From contig CM064671.1 of assembly GCA_032717465.1 (NCBI GenBank), forward strand, positions 55,549,991 through 55,613,990: 64,000 bases of DNA, in the 5' to 3' direction. Shown here piece after piece: positions 53,374 to 64,000 of the stretch. Source of the DNA: Coenobita brevimanus (Eukaryota > Arthropoda > Malacostraca > Decapoda > Coenobitidae). Within the stretch, counting starts at the first letter, position 1. Each line of letters begins with the position of its first letter. The notes beneath the pieces are model-generated. The model saw nothing but the letters and a program-made list of their open reading frames with translations, made no database searches and had not been told where the DNA came from. The position numbers and the translations under genes are program-made.

Positions 53374-54128
53374 CCCGTCATGTCCCAAGGTTTTCCGCAC
53401 CTCCGACATCCCCCAATCCCGAGGTATTTTCAAAAAAATTTTTTTTTGGCTAAAACCTTCGCTGCTTGGTGAGAAACATCGAAAATTCATAGAGAAATCG
53501 CTCACCTGAGGTTTAAAAAACTCAATCCAGGTAGGAGTTCCTCCTTACCTGACTGGGATTTCTAACATGCTGGCTCCAAAGAAAACGAGTTCTATGGGAG
53601 GGTAACTATTTTATCCACTCATAAATGGTATTTATTTATTTACTTGGTACGAATTTATATGTAGTATGAGAGTATATTGGTTTTCAAGCAGTAATAAAGG
53701 CATTATAAGCATTGTTTCACTCACTAATCACCATACCTGACCCTTTTTTGCCACATTACCTGATCATTATTTCTGACTCTTTCTTCTTCTAATGCTATCT
53801 AAACATTGTCCTCCACATTGTCATCGATTGGGGAATCACTCTAGCCCTGAATATCTTTACTGGCCAGGTCACTGATAACAGGTGAATTGCCGAGACAATG
53901 GCATGAGGGGGGAGGGGGGAGGTTATACGGTGTAAGGCATTGTCCCTGCTTGGCATCTTGTAGAGGAATAGAGGAAGGTGTCCCGTGGATACATATAAAA
54001 AATCACGCACGAAAATTGAAAATTGTGCAAATTAGGGACCTTGCAATTGCACGATGTACCGGTACGTCGCCGGAACTGGCAAATGCAAATCGTTGCAACG
54101 TACCCATACGTCGACGGGACGGGGCGGG
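53374..54128. mobile_element. Non-autonomous piggyBac-type MITE, copy 2
   Basis: About 755 bases flanked by TTAA on both sides (53370-53373 and 54129-54132). Its ends are CCCGTCATGTCCC and, in reverse, CCCGCCCCGTCCC. It aligns over its length with 4006-4750: shared blocks include CGAAAATTCATAGAGAAAT, AAAGAAAACGAGTTCTATGG, CATTGTCATCGATT and ACAGGTGAATTGC. It codes for nothing and would need a piggyBac transposase in trans. Confidence 0.85.
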
Positions 54129-54132
54129 TTAA

Positions 54133-54700
54133 TATAACACATGACTACTACAATCATTTGTTTATTATTACCAAGAGTTAATTTAATAGACTATAAAGCA
54201 CAAAATCGCCATGAGTATTCCCCTTCTATTTTTGTTAATAAAAGAATAGAGGAAGGAAAAAAAAAAATCCATACACCAGATTACTGGGGTCCTCAATTCA
54301 TAAAAAAAATCCATTACAGATGGACTTGAGCTGTAGGTTCAAATTTGGGGGGGAAACAGTTCATGGGAAGAGAGTTTCAGAGAGATGCAGTCCGGATAAT
54401 AAAAGAATTCTGATTGGTAGAAGTTCTGCAATATGGCAGTGTGACACTCCAGTCATGAGCGCTACTAGATGCCTATGTAGCACGTGGGAATGCACGGAGA
54501 GGTGGTACAATGGATGCAACATCGTCTGAGCATTTGCCATAAAAGTATCTGTAAAGTAGTGAATCGGAGGCAACATTCCTTCTTACTTGTAGGGGAGGTA
54601 GTTTATTTTGTAATAGCAGGGTTATTAACATTTTCAACAGCTTTGTTTAGAATTTTGTCTTGTTGTTTTAGGGCAATCTCTCCACATCCATTTCACAAGA
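54133..54700. other. Unassigned DNA in IR intron 3
   Basis: No exon or repeat end recognised. The right part may belong to the 3' end of the LINE that follows. Confidence 0.3.
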
Positions 54701-55856
54701 GTGAACAATAGCTGAGAGCGCACATGACTCTTATATATTATAGCTAACTGCTCGTCAGTGAAGAAGTTACGGACTTTGTGCAGTAAGCTTTGAAGCGGTT
54801 ATAACAAGTGATCTGACATGAGAGGTCCAGCTGAGGGAACTGATAAGTGAAACACAGAGAATTTCACCACTTTTGGAGATGAGAATATTAGTAACACTGA
54901 AGGTAATATACGAATCTGGCAATATCTGTCTATCAGTAAATTGTACATATTTGGTTCTAATAGCATTAAATTAGATAAGGATATTTTGCCCCATTCTGTA
55001 ATCTTAGATAAGTCTTGATTTATGGAGATGGCTGCACTTAGTTGAGAGTTAGAGATATTAAACTCTCTGACTGGATGCTTGAATATGAACGAACACTGAC
55101 GTGTTGAGTCATCTGCTTATGAATAAATGGGATTGTGGGTGGGAAATCATTAATATGGACTGGGAATAGGATTGGCACCAGAACTGATCCATGTTGGACA
55201 CCGACGTTAACTAAGTAGAAATTGGAATATACATCATCTACTTTTACTTTTATTTTTCTGTCGCTGAGTTATGAGGAAAGCAGAGGAACAAAAGACGTTA
55301 GTCCATAGCAAGGGAGTTTGGATAACAATGAATAGTGCCACACTCTGTCGAAAGCTTTTGAAATATCAAGGGCTACTGCATAAGTTTCTTTATGATAGTC
55401 AATTGAATGATGGATTGTATGAGTCAGGAGACTGAGTATATCAATAGAGGATCTCTCATTACGAAAACCATATTGTCTATCACTGATTAAGTTGTTGGAT
55501 TAAAGGTGTTTAACAATGTGCTACTAAATCACTATTTCCAATATTTTGCCAAGAGAAGACTTGATATCTATTGGTCTGTAAACAGAGGGGTCAGAGGATC
55601 TTCCTTTCTTTCGTATCGGGTGGATATTAGCTCCTTTCCATGAATTATAGAGTGAAGAAGTACGTATGCGTAGTCTGAAAAATTTAATTAGAACTGAGGC
55701 AAGTTCAGAAGAGTACCTTTTCAAAGCAACTGGAGGAATTCCATCTGGGCATGGAGCATTATTGGACAGTAAATTGTCTAGGATGAATTTTTTCGTATCT
55801 AGTCTGTATTTTAAGAGGAACAGTTTCGGGAGAGTCAAGTTTTAGTACACGGTCGT
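54700..55856 (-). mobile_element. LINE fragment, 3' half, host of a nested LINE
   Basis: The minus strand at 55524-55838 encodes NNAPCPDGIPPVALKRYSSE, WKGANIHPIRKKGRSSDPSV and YRPIDIKSSLGKILE, the fingers part of a non-LTR reverse transcriptase of a clade distinct from the BS-like copies. Downstream sequence to about 54850 gives further decayed RT frames. The 5' side continues at 57590-57950 after a nested LINE. Confidence 0.65.
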
Positions 55857-57585
55857 GCTTTTTTTTTTATGAAGGAAGAAGGAACCAAAGGCCAGGAGCC
55901 CCCAAACCGTTTCTTCCAAAGAAAAAAAACTAAAACAATACAAAAGAGAGCCAAATTCAAGATCCGTTCATTTCAAGATGCCTGGACGCACTCCGTTTGA
56001 AGGGCTGGAGATCATAGGAAGTAGGAAATACAGACAAAGGGAGACAGTTCCAGAGTTGACCTGTTGCATTAATGAAAGACTGGGAGTAACGGTTAACTCT
56101 TGCATTAAAAAGCTGGACAGAAAAAGGATGAGAGTTTGTTGCTAAATGGGTGCTACACATCCCTCGTACAGGTGGAGTGATGCAAGCAGACAGTTCAGAG
56201 CAGCAATGACCATTGAAGTAACGATAGAAAAGAGATAAATATGCAACAGTTTGACGAAGAGACAGAGGTTGAGGGAAGCCAGTAAAAGGATGAGAGTTAA
56301 TGAGATGTAAAGCCTTTGACTCCACCCTATTGAGAAGACCTGTATGTGAGGAGCCTCCCCACACATGAGAGTTGTACTCTGCACAGGGGCAAATAAAACC
56401 GGTGTATAATGTCATCAACTGTGCAAAGGTAAAGAAGGTACAGAGTCAGCTTAGCACACCTAATCTCTTGGAAGCAGATTTTACAAGAGATGTAATACGA
56501 TCTTTCCAAGATAAGTCCTGAGTAAATGAAACCCCAAGCATGTTCAAGGATGATGCAGGATTGTACTGAATATTATTAAACATTAGTGGGTATATCTGTC
56601 GAAGATTTTCTCGGGTTGATAAGTGTAAAAACTGAGTCTTTGATGCATTAAAAACAACCGGATATTTTTACCCCAGTCAGAGATATGACCCAAGTCAGAC
56701 ATTAGGTGTGCCATAGCTTCATCCCTTGTTTGTTGAAGTAACTGCTGAGATGGACGTTGCGGGAACCAAATGGAAAGGTGAAGGGTGGAGTCATCAGCGC
56801 ATGAGTGGATAGGGTTAGATGTACAGCTTAGAAGGTCATTGATGAATAAAAAAAAAAAGAGAGTTGGTGATAGGACAAAGCCCTGAGGAACACCACTGTT
56901 GATAGATGTAGGAGAAGAATGATGGCCGTCTACAACAGCGGCTATTGAACCCCAGAAAGGAAGCTATAGATGAAGGCACAGATAGAAGGATAGAAATCGT
57001 AAGAGGGCAGTTTGGAAATTAAAGATTTATGCCTGACTCGATCGAAAGCCTTGAGATGTCAAGTGCCATGGCAAAGCTTTCGCCAAAGTCCTGAAAGGAG
57101 GATGACCAGGAGTCTGAAAGGTAGGTGAGAAGATCGCCAGTGGAGCGTCCCTGGCTGAACTCATACTGACGATCAGAAAGAAGGTTGTGATAGGAATGGT
57201 GCTTTAAAATTTTTATGTGAAGAATAAGCTCGAAAACTTTTGAGACATAGGATGTTAAAGCAATTGGACGATAGTTAGAGGGTTGGGAATGGTCACCCTT
57301 CTTTGAGACTGGCTGAATAAGAGCAAACTTCCAGCAGGAAGGAAAGGTACAAAATTGACAGACAAAGGGGAAAGAGTTTACCTAGGCAGGGTTTAAGTAC
57401 AGAAGCATAGTTATTGAGGACAACAGGAAATACTCCATCAGGCCCATATGCCTTGTTAGTATTGAGGCCAGTGATGGCAGAAAATACATCAGCTGAAGAA
57501 ATTTTAATGTCAGCCATGAGGAAGCCAGAGAGGGGAAGTGATGGAGGAACAGCACCGGAATCGTCTAAGGTGGAACTGGAGGAGA
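55857..57585 (-). mobile_element. Jockey/BS-like LINE nested in another LINE
   Basis: The minus strand encodes the C-terminal part (55957-56418: GFICPCAEYNSHVWGGSSHT, ARVNRYSQSF, GQLWNCLPLSVF), decayed palm (56640-57250) and fingers (57293-57517: AYGPDGVFPVVLNN). It is the family of 5160-7333 and 25446-28410. The T-rich left end (about 55858-55869) is its poly(A) in reverse. Stops and shifts are frequent. Confidence 0.75.
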
Positions 57586-57950
57586 AAGACTGAAAGAAAA
57601 ATTTTGTGGCAAACGTACTGGCAAGGATATTCGATTTACCACATGGACCATTTGTAATGTTACCATCTGACGACTTAAGTGGGGGAATGGATAATGACTT
57701 TTTGAAGTTATTAGTAAAAGAATTGAGAGTTGACCAGAATATTCTATTGTCATTAGGATTTTTAAGTAGTTTCGATGCTTGGTTTTGAAGAAACTTTGAT
57801 TTAGCAAGATTTATTATAACTTTTGTATGGTTCCTAGCAATTTTAAGTTGAGAGTGGTTCAGGCGTTTTTTTTTTTTAATTTAAAGTATGAGTTATATGC
57901 CAATGACTTTTGGGCCTTTTATCTGGCAAAATTGTTATCAAACCATTTCT
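57586..57950 (-). mobile_element. LINE fragment, 5' side of the 54.7-55.9 kb copy
   Basis: The minus-strand frame 57565-57807 and its flank appear to continue the LINE whose RT resumes at 55838. The nested BS-like LINE separates the two. The assignment rests on orientation and on frame continuity, not on a strong motif. Confidence 0.4.
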
Positions 57951-58625
57951 ATAAACCAAATCTCCCAAACACATATCTGTCACTTTGCCTTCACTGAAAT
58001 GTCTCATCGCACAGCATAATAAGCACAAGTATAAGATCACATAGCACTTCTTCCTATGCGATATTAAAGCTTTGCCATATAAAGCTTATATATTGTTTTC
58101 GTGACTATAATTGTTATTCTTATTCCCAAGTTTTTTCTTAGATCTTGATATTATACAGGAAGGTACCCTAAGGTAACCCAAGTACTTATGCCAAAAACAA
58201 AATGACCTTGATCTATTTTTGAAGTTATATACTCATTTTTGTTGCCAAAATTACGAACTTCAAACTGAAATATCTCAGAAGATAATTGAGATACCTCTAT
58301 TTGGTTGAAAATCCTACGATAAAAAAGTCTGCAGAGAATTTTGGCTGAATATTCTGTCATTTAGCTTAGTCGTAAGTTGCGAATTCAAATCTACTCAGTG
58401 TTTTATTTGTTGAAAGTCTATAGAAAACCTCAAAAGCTGTAAAGCTGTACCTTTCAGAAATATTGCTGTGGTCCCTCAGCCGAACTGGCTAAAATGTATA
58501 ACACAGAAAATATAATATCTACATTACTACTTCAAAAGGAAGGCAAAATCATGTTAAACTTTAAACTAATCATCAAGTGCAGATTGAAAAATGACCTTCC
58601 CATCTCGACAGTTATGTGAGAGTGA
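57951..58625. other. Intron 3 DNA near exon 3
   Basis: Contains wording related to the dispersed-repeat family (CCTTGATCTATTTTTGAAGTT and AAATTACGAACTTC near 58200-58260). No exon was seen. Confidence 0.4.
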
Positions 58626-58753
58626 CTTAGCGCACCTGCCTCAGGAATAATGTGAGTGACCTACCCACCCCAGCAATAATGTGAATGACCTACCCTTCTC
58701 AGCAGTAATGTGAGATGACCTAGCAGCCTCAGCAGTAATGTGAGATGACCTAC
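58626..58753. repeat. Minisatellite, about 30-bp units, covering the exon 3 donor
   Basis: On the minus strand four units follow the exon: GTAGGTCATCTCACATTACT-type of 30, 30, 29 and 29 bases. Three of the four begin with GTAGGT, the same six bases as the true donor; the second unit begins CTAGGT instead. Confidence 0.85.
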
Positions 58754-58870
58754 CCGGCGAGCCTGGTTGACCACCCGGGAGAGCTGTGCCTGCGTCACAT
58801 TAGCGTCCTGGCCATCCGCACCCACCTCGAACACACCCACACTTCTTTGCTCTAGCTGCTCAGACACATC
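58754..58870 (-). CDS. IR exon 3: N-terminal domain
   Basis: The acceptor TTTTTAG ends above 58870 and the donor GTAGGT follows 58754; 39 codons, phase 0 at both ends. It reads DVSEQLEQRSVGVFEVGADG and QDANVTQAQLSRVVNQARR. In decapod-type IRs a stretch ending LSRVV..AR. stands directly before LRQ.SWCVTVV, which is how exon 4 starts. The extracellular domain role is inferred from position. The donor lies in a minisatellite, so nearby copies of GTAGGT could be used instead. Confidence 0.85.
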
Positions 58871-58879
58871 CTAAAAATC

Positions 58880-59723
58880 ATCACTGTCATTATTTCAACC
58901 ATACATCGCAACGTTAATAACTAGAGATATTTGGGAGACAGAAACTAAGATAAGCACTGCACAAGCCTTTGCAAACTATCTAACACCATGATCGTTGAAA
59001 ATAATTCAGGTTACACCTTGAATGCAAAGCATATCCCTAAAATTTACTTAAATCTACTGTATCTATTCTCCAGCAATTCATTTCTTTACTTTTTTATTAT
59101 TATGGGTCAAATATGCTTCCATGCATTGACCTTTGTCCCCTAACAGTGGTTCTCCAAGTTTCTCTTCTCTAGCATCTTCCATAGTTTAGTCTTTTATCAC
59201 TGAGGCCAGACCCTGTCGACACGACCCAGGTCTTTTTCTGTTTGCCTCTCGCAACCCTACCCTCAGCATTCACACCTCACTCTCTGAACCCAGTTGTTAT
59301 TCTCAGTCAACTACACACGTCAAAACCATATCAATCTACTCCATCTCATCACAGTATTATTTCACTGAAGTCCATGTTCCCTCTCGACTCTTCATCCCTA
59401 GCCCTAACCCCCCCAGTCCTGACATTCAAAGACGCACTACACATCCATCTAATCATTATCATTTATATGCGCTTAAGTCTATAGCTTCTTCTTTTACTCT
59501 CTAGGTCTCATTACCGTACAGCATTAAGCTACTAACACATGTTGCATACAACAGCTCTAGCACAGAAGGAGAGCTCTCTCAGTGTTAGGAGAGGCAACAA
59601 TTACCTGAACTTCCTCTAATCACTCCTTACCCTAGCCACAGAACTATCTCTAGCCGCACCTCCAGTACATAACATGCCCCACAAATAGTAAAATTCATCT
59701 ACACTCTCAAGAAACACTCTTAG

Positions 59724-59768
<45 letters not shown>

Positions 59769-60080
59769 TTCCCCCGTTAACACCGCAAACATAAATTCAG
59801 CATTATTTAGCAGCCCGTCTTTGATACCAATACATTTCTTATTCATCCATTTATTACATGCACTGCAAAAGATGGATTTACTTCCCACAACCCTGTGGCA
59901 GATTACCAATGGCCTCATTCTCTCTAATTTGACTACCGTCACTAGCCTTAAATATCTTTACTTTTGTATGATCTGCGTTTAATCTCAAACCTTATACCTC
60001 ATTTCATATCTGCGTTTCGTAAATCTTTCCTCCCCCCCTCTCTCATTCTCCGCGATCAATTGCGATCAAATGCAAGTTAT
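58880..60080 (-). mobile_element. Decayed LINE fragment in IR intron 2
   Basis: At 59616-59942 the minus strand encodes KSIFCSACNKWMNKKCIGI, a Cys-rich segment of the CSxC...W.H..C type often found after the RT of animal LINEs. A CT array (59733-59762) interrupts the reading after FAVLTGEPW. The flanking 59150-59560 stretch fits the decayed 3' region of such an element. No intact frame remains. The call is tentative. Confidence 0.4.
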
Positions 60081-60361
60081 CAGTACACAACACTTCTCAT
60101 GGGAATCTAGTTCTGAAACCAAGCGAGAGAGCTCCAAGCACCATGATCAACAAACAGGAGATTAAAATTTATATCTAATGCACTTCAGGTATCACGGAAA
60201 ACTCATCACTCAAACCTCCGTTCACTCTCATCTTGTTTTGAACAGCCCCGTACATTGTCATAACCACTCTGACCTGCCACTGCTCGATTCCAAGTTTTCT
60301 CATTCCCCATTTCAGCAACTACTTGCGCAGTTACTAAATCAAAAAGACAAATAATATTTAC
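60081..60361. other. Intron 2 DNA, nothing recognised
   Basis: Short intron segment upstream of the LINE fragment, up to the exon 2 donor. Confidence 0.4.
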
Positions 60362-60477
60362 CTTATAAAATGATGAAGAAGCAGTGCCTGTAGCTACTAT
60401 GAGCAGTGGACATTTTGAATCCAAAGGAAGCAACATTGTATTAAGAGCCTGAGGTACTAGATAATGCCGATTTTCAT
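60362..60477 (-). CDS. IR exon 2: start of the extracellular domain
   Basis: The acceptor GCATTTCAG ends above 60477 and the donor GTAAAT follows 60362. Two bases complete the aspartate codon begun in exon 1, then 38 codons read ENRHYLVPQALNTMLLPLDS and KCPLLIVATGTASSSFYK. It ends in phase 0, matching exon 3. The LLIVATGTASS segment is in the position of the first strand of the N-terminal domain. Confidence 0.8.
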
Positions 60478-60607
60478 CTGAAATGCAACGAGTAAAATGA
60501 GATATTTGCTTTTCCATCTATTCTGTTTTTATATATATATATAATCTGTACTTCATAAATTTATATAATTGATTATAATGTTTCACATTCAACTGTCAGT
60601 GGCTTAC

Positions 60608-60689
60608 CAGAGAATAGTGATAATTTGGTGGAAGAAGTTGTGTAAACCATCAGAAACGCAGTCATCCATGTGAAATACAAGTACACCAT
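60608..60689 (-). CDS. IR exon 1: start codon and signal peptide
   Basis: The donor GTAAGC follows 60608. From the ATG at 60689 it reads MVYLYFTWMTAFLMVYTTSS, then TKLSLFS, 27 codons plus one base: a short hydrophobic stretch followed by small polar residues, as in a secretion signal. The start was chosen because it is the first ATG in the frame that joins exon 2; the other frame of this exon gives a stop at the junction. A possible acceptor (TTTCCAG, 60699-60705) just upstream may end a 5' untranslated exon. No promoter was recognised. Confidence 0.75.
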
Positions 60690-60705
60690 CCCCTTTGATA
60701 TCTGG

Positions 60706-61960
60706 AAATAAATTATTAATATAATCCTCGTAATAAAACAGTTATAATTATAAAGATGGGTTCTATGAGATTTATAAAGATTTTACTAGCCATACGAGAC
60801 TGTTGAAAAGTACTGTGCTCTTACTAACCCAAAGAGGTAGAGGAAAGAAAAAATCCTCAGGCTGGGAGTTAATGGCTGCTGAATGGATGAGGATTTAGCC
60901 CTTTCTGCCTAAATCTGAAACAACCTTTGCATTATCTTTTACACCATTATACCCTTATGTCCAACAACTACTGGGCCTTGGGATAGGCTACTGCCCCTAA
61001 GATATAGGCCCTGAAGCCTTTGCCCAGAGTCGGACACATAAAAAAAAAAAAGAATTACCACGGATTCCAGTATTCCTTGGGTAAAAACATATAAACTATT
61101 GGATTTATGTTTCCCCTTGGCCTGAATGTGTCAAGGATGTATTCTGCATGAACCAATTCATCGATATACCTGTTCATTCATTAACCTATTTTACCACTAC
61201 CCACCCAGCCACTCACATTGTCCACCCGTTCAGCCACCTATGCAATCCCACCCCAACTCACCACATCAACCCACAGGCTCAAAAGTGCCCACCGACCTCG
61301 TTTCCCTACCACCCTGTACATCTGCCACCCTCACTGGGTAGTTTTTCCCACGAAAGAAACAGTCGGCTGAATAACGACTGCCAGTTTTTAGTCAATGCAA
61401 TAACAAATAAGAAATATTAAATTAGGAAATGGATATTGCCCATGTAACACAGCATAAAAATATCCCTCCTCCGACCTCCCCTCTGACAGGAGTTAAAAGT
61501 AAAGCCTTTACAGTCAGCCTAATTAAACTGACTTAATTCCGAAAAGAAAATGATGATTGTTATACAGAAAGTATATACATGTATATCATAAAATTTATGA
61601 CGATAATAGGGACGACAGTGCTCCTAAATTCATTGGAACAAGGGCAAGGTAATAAAAGGATATCCTCCTGCCTACATTATTTTATGGCATACATTTGTGG
61701 ACCGCATGGTTGGTTAACCGATATATTATCATGACTGTTTTTGGGTGAATTTATGTTACATCATAATAGTACATACTAGAGTTAAAAGAACAGTATTGAT
61801 GAAGTTACATCTCTTTACTGTCTCACATTTGTTCTGATGTTCTGCGTCATCATGCATTTTAAATTTTTATACTTGTTTCACTGAATAAAAAAAAAAAAAA
61901 AAAATTCTGTAAGAAGGTTCCAAAAGTTCTTGAAAGTTCTTATCATAAGAGTGATGTAGT
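60706..61960. other. DNA upstream of the IR start, nothing recognised
   Basis: This may hold the promoter and a 5' untranslated exon. No TATA box or initiator stands out with confidence. The open frames at 61126-61420 are proline/histidine-rich in two frames at once and look like low-complexity sequence rather than a gene. A poly(A) run lies at 61888-61905. Confidence 0.35.
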
Positions 61961-62470
61961 TGTGGATTGGTTTATGAAGACTAAACCTATCCCACTCAAG
62001 TTCAAAAAGTCTTTCTTGAGCTTAATAAAATCTGGAGACAAAAACAATGAGCACTTACATAGATTATGACCCGAACCTTCCAACTGGTATGTGACCAAAC
62101 TTTTGACTTTGTTCTGTCCCCTTGACCTTTCTCCAACTTGAAATAGTCCATCTTTGTGTGACTCAGCACCCCAAATATGCTTGGATCAGAAATGCGCAAG
62201 TTGACCTTGCCCTATGAATTTGATCTAAATAATTTAATCTTTGGCTAACCCTAAACTATTCCACCAAGAACTGAATAAAAACTTGTTTAGTTAAAGGGCC
62301 AAAAGTTTGACCTTGTTCTGTAACCCTTCATTTTAACAGATTGTTCTGATAATTATTTAACCACTTCACCCATTTTCCAGCCACAACCCATATACTATAT
62401 TTGGTCTAAATCGGATCAAAACTAAAAGCTGATTTATTTCAATTACCTTAGATATTTTCGAGTAATATCT
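61961..62470. repeat. Dispersed repeat, degenerate monomers
   Basis: Repeats wording of the type GACCTTGTTCTGT..CCTT and ACCAAACTTTTGAC that is also seen around 22100 and 58200. Boundaries are unclear. Confidence 0.4.
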
Positions 62471-62574
62471 ATCGTGCATCAGACCCAGTAGCCTACAGAA
62501 CGAAACCAACCTGTGAAAACACCAGGGTGATCAGCTTCACTATGTTAGACTTTGATGAGTCTATAAATCAGAAA

Positions 62575-62577
<3 letters not shown>

Positions 62578-62636
<59 letters not shown>
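62578..62636. repeat. AT microsatellite
   Basis: About 59 bases of AT repeats. Confidence 0.95.
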
Positions 62637-62639
<3 letters not shown>

Positions 62640-62854
62640 GCTTTAGCATGCTACCTATATTTATTTATTTATTCATTCTTTTGCTATTTTATGTGAAATT
62701 TTGGCCATAGAAAAGTATGAGGATTATTGTGACATGCTTTTAACTGTTTAATACCTCCGTTTTTGTAAATCACAAAGGATTTTCTTTGTTAAGATGTAAT
62801 GGCGCGTCGGAGCCATCCCTAAGTAAAGTGTTCGCTGACACTGATATGCCTTGT

Positions 62855-63840
62855 TATTCCACCTTCCGTCTCACGATGTGGAATCTTAGGTTAGGTCATG
62901 TCCATCCATACGTACATCCGTTTGTCCTTACATCTGTTCCACGCTGTATCTCAGAAACTATATGTTGGATTTTTCTCATATTTTGTATGATAGTAGGTCC
63001 ATGTTGGATGTTGATGCCCATCTTTTCGAAATTTTGAAAGGAATTCTAGGTGGCCAAGTTATGACTAATTTTCTATTTTTGAAAGTTTAAATCTTTTAAA
63101 TCTGCTTTACTGTAACAGATAGGATTACAGGTTGTAATGATGTGGAATCTTGTCTCTCTTGGGCTTGTTGATCATTGCTTCGTTTTTGAAGGCAATTAAC
63201 AAAAATAATGTAGATATACAGTATGGACTAGAGGATCCCCCAGGGGAGGAATCACACCAGCCGCGAGCAGAAACATACCAAGCGCGGTTCGGAATATGAC
63301 CTTGACCTTGACCTACTTTCACAAATTTCGAACTCGTAGGAGATTTTCATCCATACTACACACATGTAAAATTCTGTGATAATATCTTGACCGGCTGCTA
63401 AGTTATCTTGGTAAGAGACCCACAGATCTTGACCTTTCACCAATTTCGAGCTCATAGGGTATTTTCATCCCTACTTCACACCTATAAAATTTTGTGATGA
63501 TAGCGTGAGCGATTGTGACGTTATCGTGCTAAATGATACACAGAACTATAGAAAGACAAACTGAAAACAATACTCATAGAAGATTTTCATCCCTTCTACA
63601 AACATATAAAGTTTTGTGGTGTTATCTTGGGTGGTTGCGAAGTTATCGCGGTAACAGGAACACAGACCTTGACCTACTTTCACCAATTTCTGACTCGTGA
63701 TCGATTTTTTCCCAACAACACACCTGTAAAATGTTGTGATATCTTGAGCTGTTGCCAAGTTATCGTACAGACACACAGACACACACACACACACAAACTC
63801 AAAATAATACCAGCTTTGCTATTGCGGTTGGTAATAAGGC
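62855..63840. repeat. Dispersed repeat with tandem monomers and a CA/hairpin end
   Basis: The left part (62880-63150) matches 21420-21650. The right part holds about four degenerate monomers of 110-150 bases (GACCTTGACCTACTTTCAC, AATTT(C)GAACTCGTAG, ATTTTCATCC, TATAAAATTTTGTG, GTTATC) from 63290 to 63770, then a CA array (63779-63796) and GCTATTGCGGTTGGTAAT (63816-63835). The copy ends there. Confidence 0.65.
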
Positions 63841-64000
63841 GTGTATTAAGAGTACCGGGTATTCTAATCAATGAGGTTCTTGTTAATAAATAATGCAAAT
63901 TAAATAATATCTATACTAAGTGTACTGAATAAGCCTCAGTCATGTTGTTACTAAGAAACCTGATGTATTTTACTGACAAAATATAAACTTAGGTTTGCCT

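Larger units (their letters stand above)
14144..60689 (-). other. Ionotropic receptor (IR) gene, 8 exons seen, 3' end missing
   Basis: This is the span of a host gene for a variant ionotropic glutamate receptor-like channel (IR family), a tetrameric ligand-gated cation channel subunit used in arthropod chemosensation and related senses. The exons are 60689-60608, 60477-60362, 58870-58754, 32441-32209, 24027-23899, 22823-22637, 20060-19824 and 14409-14144. Every boundary is GT-AG and every phase joins. The product so far is about 455 residues: signal peptide, short N-terminal domain, S1, M1, pore and M3. The S2 lobe and M4 are not seen. Introns are 130 bp, 1.5 kb, 26.3 kb, 8.2 kb, 1.1 kb, 2.6 kb and 5.4 kb, mostly transposons. 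The N-terminal wording resembles divergent decapod IRs; the subtype is not assigned. Confidence 0.85.

Noticed and set aside
61126..61420. Pro/His-rich open frames, considered as an upstream gene
   Set aside because: Two overlapping frames have similar low-complexity composition and no recognisable domain.
1..64000. CRISPR arrays, bacterial operons or organelle genes
   Set aside because: No spaced direct-repeat array, ribosome-binding-site gene runs or mitochondrial coding genes were seen. The direct repeats present are LTRs, microsatellites and minisatellites.

Overview
The window is animal nuclear DNA, most probably from a decapod crustacean. That attribution is inference. It rests on a divergent ionotropic receptor (IR) gene of decapod style, very long CA/TA/CT microsatellites, and dense, nested RTE, Jockey/BS-like, CR1, BEL/Pao, Ty3/gypsy and piggyBac-type elements. 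No bacterial-type operon, CRISPR array or rRNA gene was seen.

The one host gene I could reconstruct lies on the minus strand. Eight exons (60689 down to 14144) with GT-AG boundaries and compatible phases join into about 455 codons: signal peptide, short N-terminal domain, S1 half of the ligand-binding domain, M1, pore region and M3. The S2 half and M4 were not found and probably lie left of base 1. The introns total about 45 kb and are mostly transposons. Around the gene there are decayed tandem copies of the M3 exon (13.2-14.0 kb), a minisatellite that duplicates the exon 3 splice donor, and a NAGNAG acceptor at exon 6.

Layout. 0.7-11.1 kb: a decayed minus-strand Ty3/gypsy element whose gag is split by a piggyBac-type MITE and a Jockey/BS-like LINE, and whose 5' LTR is split by a nearly complete RTE. 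11.1-14.1 kb: unassigned DNA, a short RTE-derived non-autonomous element and the pseudo-exons. 14.1-24.0 kb: IR exons 8, 7, 6 and 5, with an RTE fragment, a CR1 element inside a CA repeat, and a tRNA-derived SINE between them. 25.4-30.9 kb: a long BS-like LINE, a second LINE clade and a SINE head. 32.2-32.4 kb: IR exon 4. 33.9-42.0 kb: a minus-strand BEL/Pao element carrying an SGNH-hydrolase-like leader ORF, a GC-rich insertion in gag and a nested RTE fragment. 42.0-46.0 kb: one RTE inserted into another on the opposite strand. 46.1-53.15 kb: a plus-strand Gmr1-like gypsy element (integrase before reverse transcriptase) inserted in a TA repeat, with a MITE in its 3' LTR. 53.4-54.1 kb: a second piggyBac MITE copy. 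54.7-58.0 kb: a BS-like LINE nested in another LINE. 58.75-60.69 kb: IR exons 3, 2 and 1. 60.7-64 kb: intergenic or upstream DNA with dispersed repeats.

All calls were made by eye from the sequence. Family assignments rest on recognised motifs, not on database searches.
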